From Echinarachnius parma (lineage: Eukaryota > Echinodermata > Echinoidea > Clypeasteroida > Echinarachniidae): a stretch of 64,000 nucleotides of DNA. The translations under genes were made by a program, and so were the position numbers. The stretch is taken from contig JBAMJV010008831.1 in the NCBI GenBank assembly GCA_037951105.1, positions 1 to 64,000 of the forward strand. The letters run 5' to 3'. Positions 1 through 11,365 of the stretch are shown here, in pieces. The notes under the pieces are model-generated. The model had not been told where the DNA came from and ran no database searches. It saw only the letters and a list, made by a program, of their open reading frames with translations. Each line of letters starts with the position of its first letter. Positions within the stretch are counted from its first letter, which is position 1.

Positions 1-383
1 GTTGTGAAACAGCACATGTAGATGAATGCATAAAATATGGTTGATGAAACAACGCTGATTGAAATTCCATCCATTTTAATTTTGTAATGGTACATGTGGT
101 TAAATGGATTTATTGCAATTGTAAAACAGTGCAATCAAACATTTCTCGACACTCAATAAACTGCAATAATAATATAAATTTTGCGAATTTGGAAATATGA
201 CTATTTTCTCTTAAATGTGTGCTTACTCAACCATGGATTAATGGTTACCTCTCATGTTTACATATTGTTTTCCTAACTACTAGTACCATAACAATATTTT
301 GGCGAAACAAAATCTTGAAACGATTCTTGTTTATGAAATGATGAGCTGTTGTTTAGGTGGGTAGTTACTTTTTGTGTTCGGTT
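1..383. mobile_element. TIR element family F, right part (cut by the window edge)
   Basis: Ends TTACTTTTTGTGTTCGGTT followed by TA at 384-385. Its interior matches the inverted copy at 52087-52573 (for example the GAGGTAACCATTAATNCATGG region). The left end lies outside the window. Confidence 0.55.
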
Positions 384-1040
384 TATATTATACATGTATA
401 TTATGTGGAACGGTAATAATGGTAGACACTGGTTTGGGACGGTAGGTGGCGTAATGCTCAACAGGATGCCATATCTATATTGACCAGCGGAATCCGCGGA
501 AATCCGCAGGATTTTGGTCAGAGAAAGGCAATCATGATTTTAGCGACACAACAACCTCCGATATTTTCTTTAAAACTTCGCTATCCCCATGGTCATCATT
601 AACTTGGTAAGACGAAAGAGTCTCTGGCATTCTATCCCCATCCCGCTCTTTTGCACACGTCATTGCGATACAACCGATCCTTGCATTATAATAATCATAG
701 TAATACAATTCATGCAAATTCAGTGCCCCCATTTTAAATTGTCCTTATTGTTCCAGTTGTATCAGTTGTTCCAGTTGTATCAAATGACATTGAATGGTTC
801 AATAGCTTGTAAATATATATTTGAAACATTACTTCTGTAAATATTGTAAATATGCTGCAAATTTTTTTAATTGTTTTATACTAATATTGTATATATTATA
901 TTATTGTATTATTTGTATGCTAATATTGTGAAAGGATTGGCCTCGACTAGCCTGCTTGGCTAGTGCTGGTTCTTTTTTCACCAACTACATGTATAATACG
1001 TGTGGTTTGCGGTTGCACCATGTGAGAGGGGTGGATTGGT
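384..1040. other. Non-coding, no feature seen
   Basis: Mixed AT-rich sequence with tandem-like TTCCAGTTGTATCAG words near 750-780 and a TA-rich stretch at 880-920. No exon with plausible splice borders was found. Confidence 0.4.
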
Positions 1041-1346
1041 GAGTCCTGAAAAGGACTATGGTAGTTCTATAGAAAGGACTGTTGGTAGTCCTAGAAAGGA
1101 CTGTTGGTGTAGTCTTGAAAAAGGACTGTTGGTGTAGTCCTGAAAAGGACTGTTGGTATTATTTCTAGGAGAGTCCTAAAAAGAACTGTTGGTAGTCCTA
1201 GAAAGGACTGTTGGTAGTCCTAGAAAGGACTGTTGGGATAGTCCTGAAAAGGACTGTTGGTATTCTTTCTAGGAGAGTCCTAAAAAGGACTGTTGGTAGT
1301 CCTAGAAAGGACTGTTGGGATAGTCCTGGTATAAGTACTGTTGGTA
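1041..1346. repeat. Degenerate self-complementary minisatellite (AGTCCT...AGGACTGTTGG)
   Basis: About twelve irregular units of AGTCCTAGAAAGGACTGTTGG. Each unit is itself a small hairpin (AGTCCT/AGGACT). Similar GAGAGGGxTGGATTGGTGA words flank both sides (about 1023 and 1353), like a short direct repeat around an inserted array. Confidence 0.8.
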
Positions 1347-1821
1347 TTGCGAGGAGAGGGTGGATGGTGATTTATATATTTTTGTTAACGATGTTGTTGT
1401 TTGGTAAATAAATTTAATTTAATTTGCTTTTTCCAGTTCAAATTAGATATACTATTTTCGTGTTTTTTGGCAAATAATTATGTTTTGGAGGGGCAACACT
1501 ACAAACCCGATAACCTGTAAACAAAAAATAGCAGTTCAACTGTAAGATAAAGTGTTGCCACTTTTTGCCCGCGAATAATATTTCAAAACCCTACATCTAA
1601 CATACTTTATTTTTACATTTTTGTTTTGGGGGGTCACACATTTGGTGGCTTAGTGAAATTATCGTTACCGACCGGATACAAGCGCCATTTTTTTTGGCAC
1701 AGGGCTTCCTTAGGACCTACTGAATGATATCAGGGTAGGAGTCCATGACAAATGTTTAATTTTAGCGTGTAAGGGCCGGGGGCGCCGTACAAGAGCCCCC
1801 CCCCCCCCCCCCCACATTGTC
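1347..1821. other. Non-coding, with poly-C tract
   Basis: No gene seen. A 17-base poly-C run at 1797-1814 abuts the mariner-type remnant that follows. Confidence 0.4.
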
Positions 1822-2860
1822 CCAGAAAGAATGGTACAGTCGGACAAAAATTGTTACGGTATGAAGGTAATTAAAAAAGTACATGTTTGGTGTCATATTA
1901 AAGGAACATAATAAGGCTTCATGACAGTTTTTATTTCAACATATTTGTCAGTCGTGAGATACACACTAAGAAAAAATGGGTCAATTTTGCACCTTTGAAA
2001 AGGTGCAAACCGCTTGACTCATAGTTGCTCACATTGCCAGTTTGCACCTTTATTGCGTCATTATAGGTGCAACTCTGCACATTTAGAGTTCTGCACCTTA
2101 ACCTTAACCTTAACCTTAACGGTGCAACTTTTAACCTTCAAACTATTTTGGTGCAGCTATAGCACTTTGCCAGAAGGTGTAAAGTTGTTTTAATTGGTGC
2201 TCCCAGTGTGGCAACGGTTTGCACCGAATTAGGTGCAAAGTTAATCCGTGTTTGCTTTGCGTGTATTTAAAAAACTTAGTTTTTATTTTTGTTTTCGCTG
2301 AGACAAATATTACTCGATAAGCAAAATTTGAAATGAAAAAAATAAATTGAGTAAAAAATGGTTGCACTTCATTTGTCTGCACCCTTTTCTGCACCTTAAA
2401 AAAGGCGCAACGATTAACCTTTATGGGTGAAATTTATTTGCAACGATGGCAGCTCATTTTAAAGTGGAACTTTGCACCTGTAGATAGGGTGTAAAGCTGC
2501 ACTTAAGATTAAAGGTGCAACACAAAGTGGTCAGAGTGGCATTGTTAGGGTGCTAGGTTGAACCCAAAAGATGCAACCATGCACCTGTAACCCGAAGGTG
2601 CAACTGTTTTTGTTAATATAAAGGTGCAAATGTGCACCTATAAAGGTGCTGTTAGTGTGGCAAAAAAAGGTGCAGATTTGACCCATTTTGTCTTAGTGTG
2701 TATTATGGTCGTTTGTTTACAGTACATCGAAATCCACTTTTTGCCAATTTAGAATTCTGTGTATTACATAACTCACCGAAACGTAATTTTTTAAAGAGCA
2801 AAATAGTGTAGAATGTATGAAGTAATAATTATTCAATTGGCTTCATATTATCAAATCAAA
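1822..2860. mobile_element. Mariner-type remnant of the 46045 family, split by a nested element
   Basis: AGAAAGAATGGTACAGTCGG and the following ~130 bases match the left arm of the element at 46045 (shared words: GGTATGAAGGTAATT, TTTGGTGTCATATTAAA, GTCGTGAGATA). The match resumes at 2703 (CGAAATCCACTTT, AGAATTCTGTG), so 1962-2700 was inserted into it. The right end is lost. Confidence 0.65.
1962..2700. mobile_element. Nested TA-flanked TIR element filled with GGTGCAA words
   Basis: TIR CACACTAAGAAAAAATGGGT pairs with ACCCATTTTGTCTTAGTGTG, flanked by TA on both sides (1960-1961, 2701-2702). The interior is dense with GGTGCAA/TTGCACC in both orientations, about 25 occurrences with variants, plus a short (CCTTAA)n run at 2099-2120. 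No transposase frame is present. Confidence 0.75.
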
Positions 2861-3601
2861 TCTCATTTTCCCAATACAATCTGTACCTGGTGACTTGAAA
2901 ATATTTTAATTGACCGATTTTTGTTTAAATTGATCTATTTATTTTTTGTATTTGTATTTGTATTTTTTTTGGGGGGGGGGGGGGTGGAGGTTGTAGGGTT
3001 CTTTATTTTTAAAATTTAAAGCAAAAACGTAATGCAAAGTTATTATTAATCATCGTTTTTATGATGATGCTTATAATAACGATGATTAACACAAAAGGGT
3101 GCCCTCCCATTAAAAAAAAAAAAACTATTTAAAAACTATTTTGGTATTAGATTGACAAAAATGTGTAGCATTTTTAAATACATTTTTTAAATTATTGAAT
3201 AAAAGTTGATCCCATTTCTTACTATCCCCTGACTGCAGAATTGTATTAATATAGTATTAATAATTATGTTCTTCGCATGCTTTATATTACAAATTTTCTT
3301 GCAATCAATGTTACATGTATGTGACATTTTTATCAAATTACTTATAGTGGACATATCAGATCACAAAAATACATATTTTAGTAACCATTCATTAGTTTTT
3401 GAACAAATCAACAACGTGAAAAGGAAGTGATTCATAACTAAAGGTCTAAAGCGTAAAAAAAAAAAAGAAGGGAGTATTCCATAGAAATAATATTACTTCT
3501 TTTTAAACTTCTGAAGACAAAAATTATTCAATCCAATTGAGAAAAACAAAACATTCCAGTCATTGTACCCTCATAAATATACACGATACGGACTTATTTA
3601 A
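2861..3601. other. Non-coding AT-rich stretch
   Basis: Holds a poly-G run (2971-2983) and a small inverted pair ATCATCGTTTTTATGATGATG / CGATGATTAA near 3047-3090. No gene or complete element seen. Confidence 0.35.
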
Positions 3602-3727
3602 AGGGATTGTTGAGTTTTTGTATAGTGCTGACCCATGCTTTTATTGTTAATATGAATACAACTAGGTGTGAGAAAACCACTATAGTTCCAAGTAAATTTT
3701 GAGGATTTGGACAATGTTACTAAGTCC
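3602..3727. mobile_element. Short TTAA-flanked MITE
   Basis: Starts AGGGATTGTTGAG right after TTAA (3598-3601). Its right half is the family that ends GGACAATGTTACTAGATCCCT (also at 37130-37345 and 47210-47440). It finishes at the TTAA that begins the next element. Confidence 0.6.
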
Positions 3728-3731
3728 TTAA

Positions 3732-4277
3732 AGGGATAGTTGAGTTTTGGTATAGAGGGCACCTCACAAAATATTTTTTTGTGAGATAATGAAAAACTGA
3801 CTGTCAAATTTGAAAGAACATACAATTTTAATGACAGAATAAACTTTATTTGACCAAAATTGGTTCAGAAAAGGCTGAAATACCCATAAACATATTTTTA
3901 TTCAAAAGTCTCCCGGCCCGGCCAGGGAACATTTTGACTTTTTAGACAAATTCAAAAAAATGCTTATAGACTACTTTGAAAAAAATCTAAATATGTTTTT
4001 AAAGAGTTGTTGATGATATCTCTATTGAATCATTATTTTAACAAAACATCAAATGCACAATTTTGTATGAAAAATGGCTAAAACCAATGAGTTTTTCAGA
4101 GAGTGCCCTCTTGAGTTGTAACGTCTCGTTTTGAATGAAAACAGGGGTTTTACTTAGTCGTTTGTAATTGTGTATACTTTTCGAGCATGGTGGAGTTATA
4201 ATTACTATTAAGTTTGTACCGTAATGGTGCAGATTTTGGTTACTAAAGTTAAGTTTGACCAATATTCAACTATCCCT
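3732..4277. mobile_element. TTAA-flanked MITE, family A
   Basis: TIR AGGGATAGTTGA (left) and TCAACTATCCCT (right), with TTAA on both sides (3728-3731, 4278-4281), 546 bp. Subterminal GTTTTGGTATAGAGGGC and interior CACCATGCTCGAAAAG blocks recur in the other family A copies. No coding capacity. Confidence 0.85.
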
Positions 4278-4352
4278 TTAAGACTCGTAACTCTCTCGGA
4301 TTTTCAGCATCCCCCCCCCCCCCCCTTTTTATCATTGAATTGTATCACTTAA

Positions 4353-4937
4353 AGGGTGACTAAATAAAAAAAATTAAAACGCTTTGGTTGATCTATGATA
4401 ATGAATACATCACATATCTGTTGACTATTTGATGTTCATTTTTGTCATATTTTTTATATTAATTTTTCTATTTATTTTTTCTACCTGCTCAGCTTCACCC
4501 CTGAAAAACCCTGCCAGAAGCTATTGTCTTGACTTCTCTGACCTCACAATACCATTCCATCAGTCAGCTAGATGAACAAAAGACATTGGTATGTCAACTG
4601 ACCACCAGTTTTAAGCTGTTTACAATAGTATTGTAAGCTTTATACAATGCCCACCAGTCACCATGAAAAGAAGGTTTCAATGAACGGGGCAGTGGGTGAG
4701 AACATATCTTTTGTAAATGTTTATCTAGCTGATCGGTGGTTGAATGGTATTGTGATGTCAGAGAAGTCAATTGTGTAGGGTTTTTTTAGGGGTGGATCTT
4801 AGCAGGTAGAATAAAAATAATAGAAAAAATAATATTAAAAATATGACAGAAATGTACATGAAATAGTCAACAGATATGTGATGTATTCATTATCATAGAT
4901 CAACCAAAGCGTTTTTATTTTTAAATTTAGTCACCCT
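4353..4937. mobile_element. TTAA-flanked fold-back MITE, family B
   Basis: TIR AGGGTGACTAAAT / ATTTAGTCACCCT with TTAA on both sides, 585 bp. The arms continue inward almost to the centre (~4645): TTTGGTTGATCTATGATAAT pairs with its complement near 4890-4910, and GACTTCTCTGACCTCACAAT pairs near 4750. Confidence 0.85.
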
Positions 4938-4943
4938 TTAAAT

Positions 4944-5862
4944 ATAAAAACGAATTTTAAAAGAGAGAAACAAAATGGAAAAGAGAGATGTTATGCAATA
5001 GATTAATAGAAACAATAGAAACAATTTCCAATATGCCTGTCAAATGCAGGATTTGAAAGTGCCTTCGGTGGGAATAGGGCTTGTGATTACAATTCGGTGA
5101 TTACAATGAGGAGACAAACGCCCCCATAATCTCCCCATGCCCCGGCCGGCTCGATGTATAGTGTCGCGGAGACGTCTCCGCAACGTCTCCTCTCAGTCGC
5201 CTTGGTCTCCAGTAGGTCGCGGCGACGTCGCGGTGACATCTCCCCAGTCGCGGACAAAATTAGTCTCCGCGACTGAAAAAGTCTCCAAAAAAAATCGAAC
5301 ATGTTTGATTTTCCCGCGACTCCCCGGAGACCCGGCTAGTCTCCAGGAGACGTCGCGGCGACGTCGCGGAGACGTCTCCGCGACCAGCGGAGACATGAGT
5401 CGCCAACTAGTCGCCAACTAGTCTGGAGCCCGGTGAGATACGCACTTTAATCACACAAGACAATTACTGATGTCTATGCAAACTCATTCTTCCCTAAAAC
5501 CATAAAGGAATGGAACGACCTTCCTTCTTCGGTAATTTCTGCAAAGACAACCTCATGCATCACTAAAGTCCACAAGCCAAAAGTAATGACCACTCAAATT
5601 AGCCACACCTCCAGTTAAAAAGATCCAAGATCCAAGTCGGATTCTGAGCCTCCGAATTATAATCCACGTCATCACACTGAATGCACTTTCAAATCCTGCA
5701 TTTGACAGGCATATTGGAGATGATATAGATATATTGTATTGTTTCAATTAATCTTGCTTTGCCATGAACTTGACGTTGAAATCTTTATTATTGATTATGT
5801 AAGTACCAAATATCTCTCTGTTCCGTTTAGTTTCTCTCTTTTAAAATTCGTTTTTATATAAA
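4944..5862. mobile_element. Inverted-repeat block with a CpG-rich GTCTCCGCGAC array
   Basis: Outer arms TATAAAAACGAATTTTAAAA (4944) and its complement (to 5862) enclose an inner pair (CCTGTCAAATGCAGGATTTG at 5035 and its complement near 5690). The centre, 5155-5420, is an unusually GC-rich array of GTCGCGGAGACGTCTCCGCGAC-type words, self-complementary, followed by a LINE fragment. Confidence 0.6.
5427..5630 (+). pseudogene. Small LINE reverse-transcriptase C-terminal fragment
   Basis: The plus strand reads YANSFFPKTIKEWNDLPSSV from 5475, the standard end of many LINE reverse transcriptases (SFFPRTIxxWNxLP). Upstream frames are broken. It sits inside the inverted-repeat block 4944-5862, so it was captured by or inserted into that element. 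Confidence 0.6.
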
Positions 5863-6140
5863 GTGATAGTTGAGTTTTGGTCAAACTTAAGTTTAGTATA
5901 ACTCCACCATGCTCGAATTGGAGTAAAACACAACAAATTACTAAGTAAAAAGCCTGTTATCATTCAAGAAGGGCCGTTAAAACACAAAAGCTTCAAATTT
6001 GCTTCAACCTTTTAAAATAAAATATTGTGAATGTTGTGTTTTGTTGAAACTATTGATTAGATAGAGAGATAATCAATAACTATTTAAAAACCTCTTTTGT
6101 ACAGTTTTGAACTGAGAAAGCATTTTTGTAATTGTTTTAA

Positions 6141-6466
6141 AGGGATAGTTTTGTTATAGACGGCGCTACACAAAATAATTTTGTTGTGAGATAATTTTGT
6201 GGTTCAAAATTATCGAATAATTGTGGGGCCCACAATTACAAATGGTTATGTTTATGAATATCAGCCATTTCTGAACCGATTTTGATCAAATAAAGTTCAA
6301 CAAGTTTGAAAGAGCATATAATTTTAATGACAGAATGATTCTGTCATTAAAATTGTATGCTCTTTCTGTCTTTCAAACCGAAGTTGAAGCTCAGTTTTTC
6401 ATTATCTCACTATAAATGACAAACTTATTTGTGTAGCGCCCTCTATACCAAAACGCAACTATCCCT
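6141..6466. mobile_element. TTAA-flanked MITE, family A
   Basis: AGGGATAGTTTTG (left) and ACTATCCCT (right) with TTAA on both sides, 326 bp. The stretch 5863-6137 just before is a truncated, reversed part of the same family (CACCATGCTCGAATTGG at 5905). Confidence 0.8.
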
Positions 6467-7262
6467 TTAACCATTTTGCATACAAAATTGTGCATGTGAT
6501 GTTTTTAAAAATAATGATTAAATAGAGATATCATCAACAACTATTTAAAACCCTATTTTGTTTTGTTCTAAAAAGTCAATCACTTACTAATATAGTACCC
6601 CTATATAAATTTGTATATTCTATTCATAATTTGTATACAACCAAGGTCAAGGAGGTAGGACTCCTTGATACTCCCATTTTCCTGCAACAACCGTCGGAAC
6701 AGAGACTGATTTTCGGATTGGTACTGCCAACTTTAGCACCGATCATTGTGATGGGTTTTAGAAAGGCTATTATACTAGCTTGAGGAAGACTAAAGTATTG
6801 TTGTTGACAATTGCTAAGCGACACAAGGGGACCGGGATCGATCGGAATCACCACCGTGACGTGACTACGGCCGCATGCAGCGTTTACGTAGTCAACGCAA
6901 ACTGCGTGCTGGCTGCGAGCGCTCTTTAGTTTATCTCATTCACTGCATTTGCATGCATGCGATATGCATATGCACTAGCTATACGGATATTTCGCATCGG
7001 TCGATCATCGGATAATATAGCGACTAGAGTTTATACAAATTAGAGTCTAGACTGTCTTGTTCTCATAGTTGTTTAGCGGATGTGCATTGCCTTCTTCAGT
7101 TTCTTGTAAATTCGGAGCACTTCACATGGTACTACTTTGACTTTTAGTCAAAATTAAAGGACAACATAAGTATCACTATAGCCTATAGCCTGCCCTAGGC
7201 GTAACTTACTAATCGAATCTAGGCCAACAAGACTGTAAAAGTAACTGAGCTGATCTGAAAGG
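6467..7262 (+). promoter_or_regulatory. 5' flank and probable promoter/5'UTR of the 7263 gene
   Basis: After the TTAA element ends at 6466 the base composition changes. Around 6840-6970 there are several CpGs, a TGACGTGAC half-CRE-like motif near 6858, and a run of overlapping GCATGC/TGCATGC/ATGCATATGCA words near 6950-6975. I see no clear TATA box and cannot place the transcription start. The assignment as promoter rests only on position. Confidence 0.3.
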
Positions 7263-10109
7263 ATGACACTTTACATGCCACCGTTAACAACCAAGAGGAG
7301 GGCAGCAAATGCTCCTTCAGCTGGGTGAGTAATCATGCAACATTTAACGAATCTAATTGGCATTTTGTATTGATCATATTTGTTATAGGGAACCAATACT
7401 CCATACTAGTGGTAGAAAACGATAGTTTTCAGTCAACATTTAAAAGTTAACTTTTACTTTGTTTTACTTTTATTAGTCTAGTCTACTCTTAGTCTTGCTC
7501 CCATCTCCGGGAGTATTAAACCCGGCCCTCACAAAGAGTTCTGCAATTCAAGTTTGAGCGTAAAACTAATCAATATCTTGTCTTGAGTCTTGTCCCTATA
7601 CTATCTTGCATGAATTTGGTATCATTGTCATTGACAAGCCTATTTATTCCTCTTTACATTGATACCCCATTTGTAATAATGGTGTAGTCTGTATATATAC
7701 CTAATTATGGAATGTGCATACACCGTGACCTAAATATGGGGCCAAGTCAAAATTAAAATGTTGCAAAATGCATTGTTATCATGGTTATTGTGTTACCATT
7801 CAAAACACACATAAATCTCAACACAAATGAAGAATTCACATTGACAATTTAACGTATGATTTCAGGTCTACTGCACATTCTACAATGACATAATCATAAC
7901 AAATGAGGCATCAATGTAAAGGGGAATGAATGGGCTTGTCAATTATATCGAATTTGAGGTGGATCATTTCATTAAAAAAATATTTTCAACGCTCACACAG
8001 ACACAGGCGCGGCGCTACGTTCGAAAAGCAAAATGCATTGGAGGGGGGGGGGGGGGGGCGAGCATTGTTCACAAACAATGCTCGCCCCCCCAGTGCATTG
8101 TGTTTTCCGAATGTAGCTCCGCGCCTGCACAGACACACCCTCCATGCATGTCTATAATTTTGGGGAGGGTATGGGCACATCTACTAAAGTAAATGGTCCC
8201 GTCAGCTGGACCATTTACACAAATATGGTGAAGCTAACACGTCGCACAGGGCTTGGTTAGGTTACCATATATGGAAAGGATAAATCATGACTATAATGCC
8301 ATACATTCATAACTGGTTCCAATCCATTGCAAAGCTGCTAATTCTAATGATAAATTGTGTAACATTGCTTGATAAATGTTCATTTTAATATTTTCCAGTC
8401 TTGGTGCAACCAGACGGGTCTTTGGAAACTACAACGAGAATGAACAAGCTAGCGGCTCTCATTACAGCACAATCTTCAAGGGAGAGAAGCATCCTGCTCA
8501 GCCCAAGCCTCGTGTATCTTCATCTACCAGACACAACAAGCCACACCCTGATGGTGTGGGCTTCCTTCTCCAGGACCCTGCCACACTCCACGATCCCATC
8601 TGTGATGTCAAGACCAAGGTAGACCCTGCAGACACACACTGGTGGCCCTCCAGGGCCAATCAAGACACAAGCAAGAATCCTGTATTCACCAAGGACACCA
8701 TCAGCAGGAATGACTACCAGAGGCATAGGGACAGGCCCAAGGCTCAGACCAGACATGGTTCTAACCCAAACAAAATGGCTGCACAAGGCCCAGGTAACTA
8801 CCCTGAGAAACTTTAAATGCAAAGAATTTGGTAAAAAAATATTTAAAAGTTTATTTGCTTTTAAATATTTTTGATGATGGTGATTATGGTAATTGGTAAA
8901 TAATGACACAAGAAATGCTCCTGGTGATGAATATTGAATTATGTGCATTTGTGGTGGCCGCGCGTTCGGCGGCCTAGATCGGGGGGGGGGGGGTGGAATA
9001 TTTATGTGAACTTGTTGATGGAATAGAATACTAAAGATGTTACCTTTCATATATAAGGATATTATTTTTGGGTGGTGGTACCCTTTAAACGTTTTGACTC
9101 AGCACTAATTATGACATTACAATGACAATGTTTGCAATATGAAAAGCCACAATATTTAATTCTCAACTTGTGGCAAAGCTCAGTCACTTGAAATCAGATG
9201 ATTTTCAAAATAAGTCAATGTAAGATTATTTAAAGTATTTGTAATTTTATAATGTTTTATGTTTGTATCCAATCCAGTGCCCATCAGTAATCTGCCGAAC
9301 CCAACTGGTCCAAGGCTTCTAGTTGAACACATTTCCTATCAGCATGGCTACAACAGCCGCGCTTCCAATAACCAGCCACAGAGAGGAAAGGTAAACAAGC
9401 ATTTCAGTCATGAGTATAATGGAGTAAGTCGGTGATAGTATTGTTTTAGTACTATCAGTTAATTAAAAGCAATCAACACCTGTGTAATTGTAAGTGATCA
9501 AAAGCAGACTCTGAGGTGAAATGTACAATTCTGACATCAGTTTACTAAAAGGGCACAATGTATCCATTAGAGAGAAACAGTGTCTTGTTTTCTATTTATC
9601 CCAATTGACTGACAAAATGTACTGCACACATTGTTAAAAGTAGGTTAAGTTTTTTTAGTCATGTTCAATTAGAAATCTGCTACGCTATCGTGAGTAGGAG
9701 TTAGACACTCTGTATACCAATATAAGGCAAGTTTGCACATACTAGTATATGTTTTGCAGTTACCATGATCTCACAATTGTCTATTATTTGCATCAAACAG
9801 CTCCATGGAAACTTTGTTTGGGACGTCCTTCACCCCACGTCACAGCCAAACTTCACCAACAACTCGTCTGCTCTTTCTGCAAGGGCTGGGCAGCCTGGAC
9901 GGGGCAGTGACAGCATGAGGAACATCATGACACAGGACCTGACTTCACACCCTAACTGTGAGGTGCGACAAAACCGCTTCCCCAACAGCATGGTGCCCCT
10001 CAAACCTATCTCAAGCAAGATAGGGGTCTGTGAGAGGGAGATTGTGAGTACCAGGGTGCAGCAAGAAGGTGTGAGGCAAGATACAACTCTGCCCCCCATC
10101 GGCACATAG
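7263..10109 (+). CDS. Unrecognised four-exon gene, 292-residue Pro/Asn/Arg/His-rich protein
   Basis: Exons are 7263-7324, 8399-8793, 9278-9390 and 9801-10109. Each has an AG acceptor and GT donor (GTGAGT, GTAACT, GTAAAC), and phases 2, 1 and 0 close into one frame of 292 codons plus TAG. The protein begins MTLYMPPLTTKRRAANAPSA and ends TTLPPIGT. It is hydrophilic, with no signal peptide, membrane segment or obvious enzyme motif. It is rich in P, N, S, R, H and Q and has scattered aromatic segments such as HISYQHGYNSR (exon 3) and LHGNFVWDVLHP (exon 4). That composition resembles microtubule-inner or axonemal proteins of ciliated cells, but I cannot name a family; the ciliary idea is a guess. 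A second Met at codon 5 could also start translation. The gene stands alone. Exon structure is fairly sure, function unknown. Confidence 0.75.
8008..8130. repeat. GC-rich hairpin element with poly-G loop arm
   Basis: Arms GGCGCGGCGCTACGTTCG... and ...GAATGTAGCTCCGCGCC enclose AATGCATTGGAGGGGG paired with CCCCCCAGTGCATT and an inner GCGAGCATTGTTC / CAATGCTCGC. Arm length is about 58 bases with few mismatches; the two sides carry ACAGACACA. Confidence 0.8.
8190..8214. repeat. Short palindrome GTAAATGGTCC...GGACCATTTAC
   Basis: The flank CACATCTACTAAAGTAAATGG resembles, inverted, the palindrome at 22460-22491 (CCATTTACTTTGTAGATGTG), so both appear to be solo ends of one repeat family. Confidence 0.6.
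8794..9277. other. Intron 2 of the 7263 gene
   Basis: No element with clear ends. One poly-G run at 8980-8993. Ends in ATCCAATCCAG acceptor. Confidence 0.5.
9391..9800. other. Intron 3 of the 7263 gene
   Basis: Unremarkable AT-rich intron, donor GTAAAC, acceptor CATCAAACAG. The acceptor lacks a strong polypyrimidine tract and is chosen because phase 0 joins cleanly. Confidence 0.5.
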
Positions 10110-10267
10110 ATAGTAAAATGACTTTTGGGGAAGTATAAAATAATTATAATTTCTAATGAATCTTTGAAACAAAGAAGCTAAAATTAGTTATTGGCTAATT
10201 AAGTTAATCTCCAGTATGCATTCTTGAATATTGATTACCTGGTCGTTTTCTTGCCATGAACATAACA

Positions 10268-10273
10268 AATAAA
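10268..10273 (+). terminator. Candidate poly(A) signal AATAAA for the 7263 gene
   Basis: The first AATAAA after the stop codon lies about 160 bases downstream, a normal 3'UTR length. No other evidence of cleavage is visible. Confidence 0.35.
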
Positions 10274-10619
10274 TATATGTTATTGCTTTAAAGATTGAAA
10301 AAAATATATATTTATGAGGAATTAATGCAAGTTTTGATTTATGTCTTTAAATTGATTGGCTGAATATTTTTGCTGATCAAACTTTTAGAACAGAATTTGT
10401 TGTATTTCAAATGTATGAACATATCACACTGGGCTCAATATGGATGTAGTTAATTAATACAATACAGGTTTCGGATTTACGAATAATTCATTATATTATC
10501 TCAGGAAAGTGTGGTCTCAAGATTGGTATTACCTGCATTTTGCAAGTATTTTAGTATAGAACTGTTGATTATGCTTACTCAAAATAGGCAATTATAAAGG
10601 TATTAGAGGCTCTCAGATA

Positions 10620-10765
10620 CAGTGGAACCTGGTAAAGTATGTATTGGGACCATGGTATTACCATGGTATCTTGTTTATAACAGGGTAAACAAACAAAATA
10701 TTATAAATCACCTTGTTACAACAGAGTACTGTTATATATTACCTCTTAATAATGTGGTTCCACTT
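10620..10765. mobile_element. Small TA-flanked MITE with pogo/Tigger-like ends
   Basis: CAGTGGAACC (left) and GGTTCCACTT (right) with TA on both sides, 146 bp. Contains CCATGGTATTACCATGG. CAGTGGAACC ends are typical of pogo/Tigger relatives. Confidence 0.6.
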
Positions 10766-10868
10766 TACATCGTTTCTAAATATTTTTCTGTTTAGAATAG
10801 GAAATATGTTTATTATATATGCTTTGTGAAGAAACATTATATTATAATATTAACATTTAAGCCTTTAA

Positions 10869-11365
10869 GGGATAGTACAGTTTTGGTTAGAGAGTGCTTC
10901 AAGAAATCATTATTTTGTAAGTTAATGAAATACTAAGTGTAAATTTGAAAAGCACACAATATTAAAGACAGAATTAACTTTGTTTGATCAAAATCAGTTT
11001 AAAAATTGCTGATATATCCATGAATATCATCCGATTGGAATAAATGTTGGGCCCAATATTTATTAAATAATTTAAGAAAATTTACCAAAGCGACCTTAAA
11101 ATAATCTTTGATAATTTATCTATTGGTTTATTATTTTAACCAAAAATCACATTCACAATTTTTATTCAAAAATGGTTGAAACTTTCGAGGTCACCCTCTT
11201 GTGTTAACAGCTGCTTTTTGAATGAAAACAACTCTGAAACTTAGCCATCTATATGTTTTTGTTTCATTCAAGCATCATTGAATTAATACTATATTTTTTT
11301 TTTTGTATTATAAATTGCAAGTTTAAGTTTCTAAAATTAAATTTGACCAGAACTGTACTATCTCT
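10869..11365. mobile_element. TTAA-flanked MITE, diverged family A
   Basis: GGGATAGTACAGTTTTGGT (left) and AACTGTACTATCTC (right) with TTAA on both sides, 497 bp. Interior words (ATTATTTTAACCAAAAATCA, TTTGATCAAAATCAGTTT) match other family A copies. Confidence 0.75.

Larger units (their letters stand above)
7325..8398. other. Intron 1 of the 7263 gene
   Basis: AT-rich, no exon seen. It holds the GC-rich hairpin at 8008-8130 and a small palindrome at 8190-8214. Confidence 0.6.

Noticed and set aside
2097-2122. TTAACC repeats that look telomeric
   Set aside because: The unit is CCTTAA, not the animal CCCTAA, and only about four units occur inside the GGTGCAA element.
8520-9050. 176-codon minus-strand frame
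   Set aside because: Shadow of the exon on the plus strand, running through a poly-G tract.
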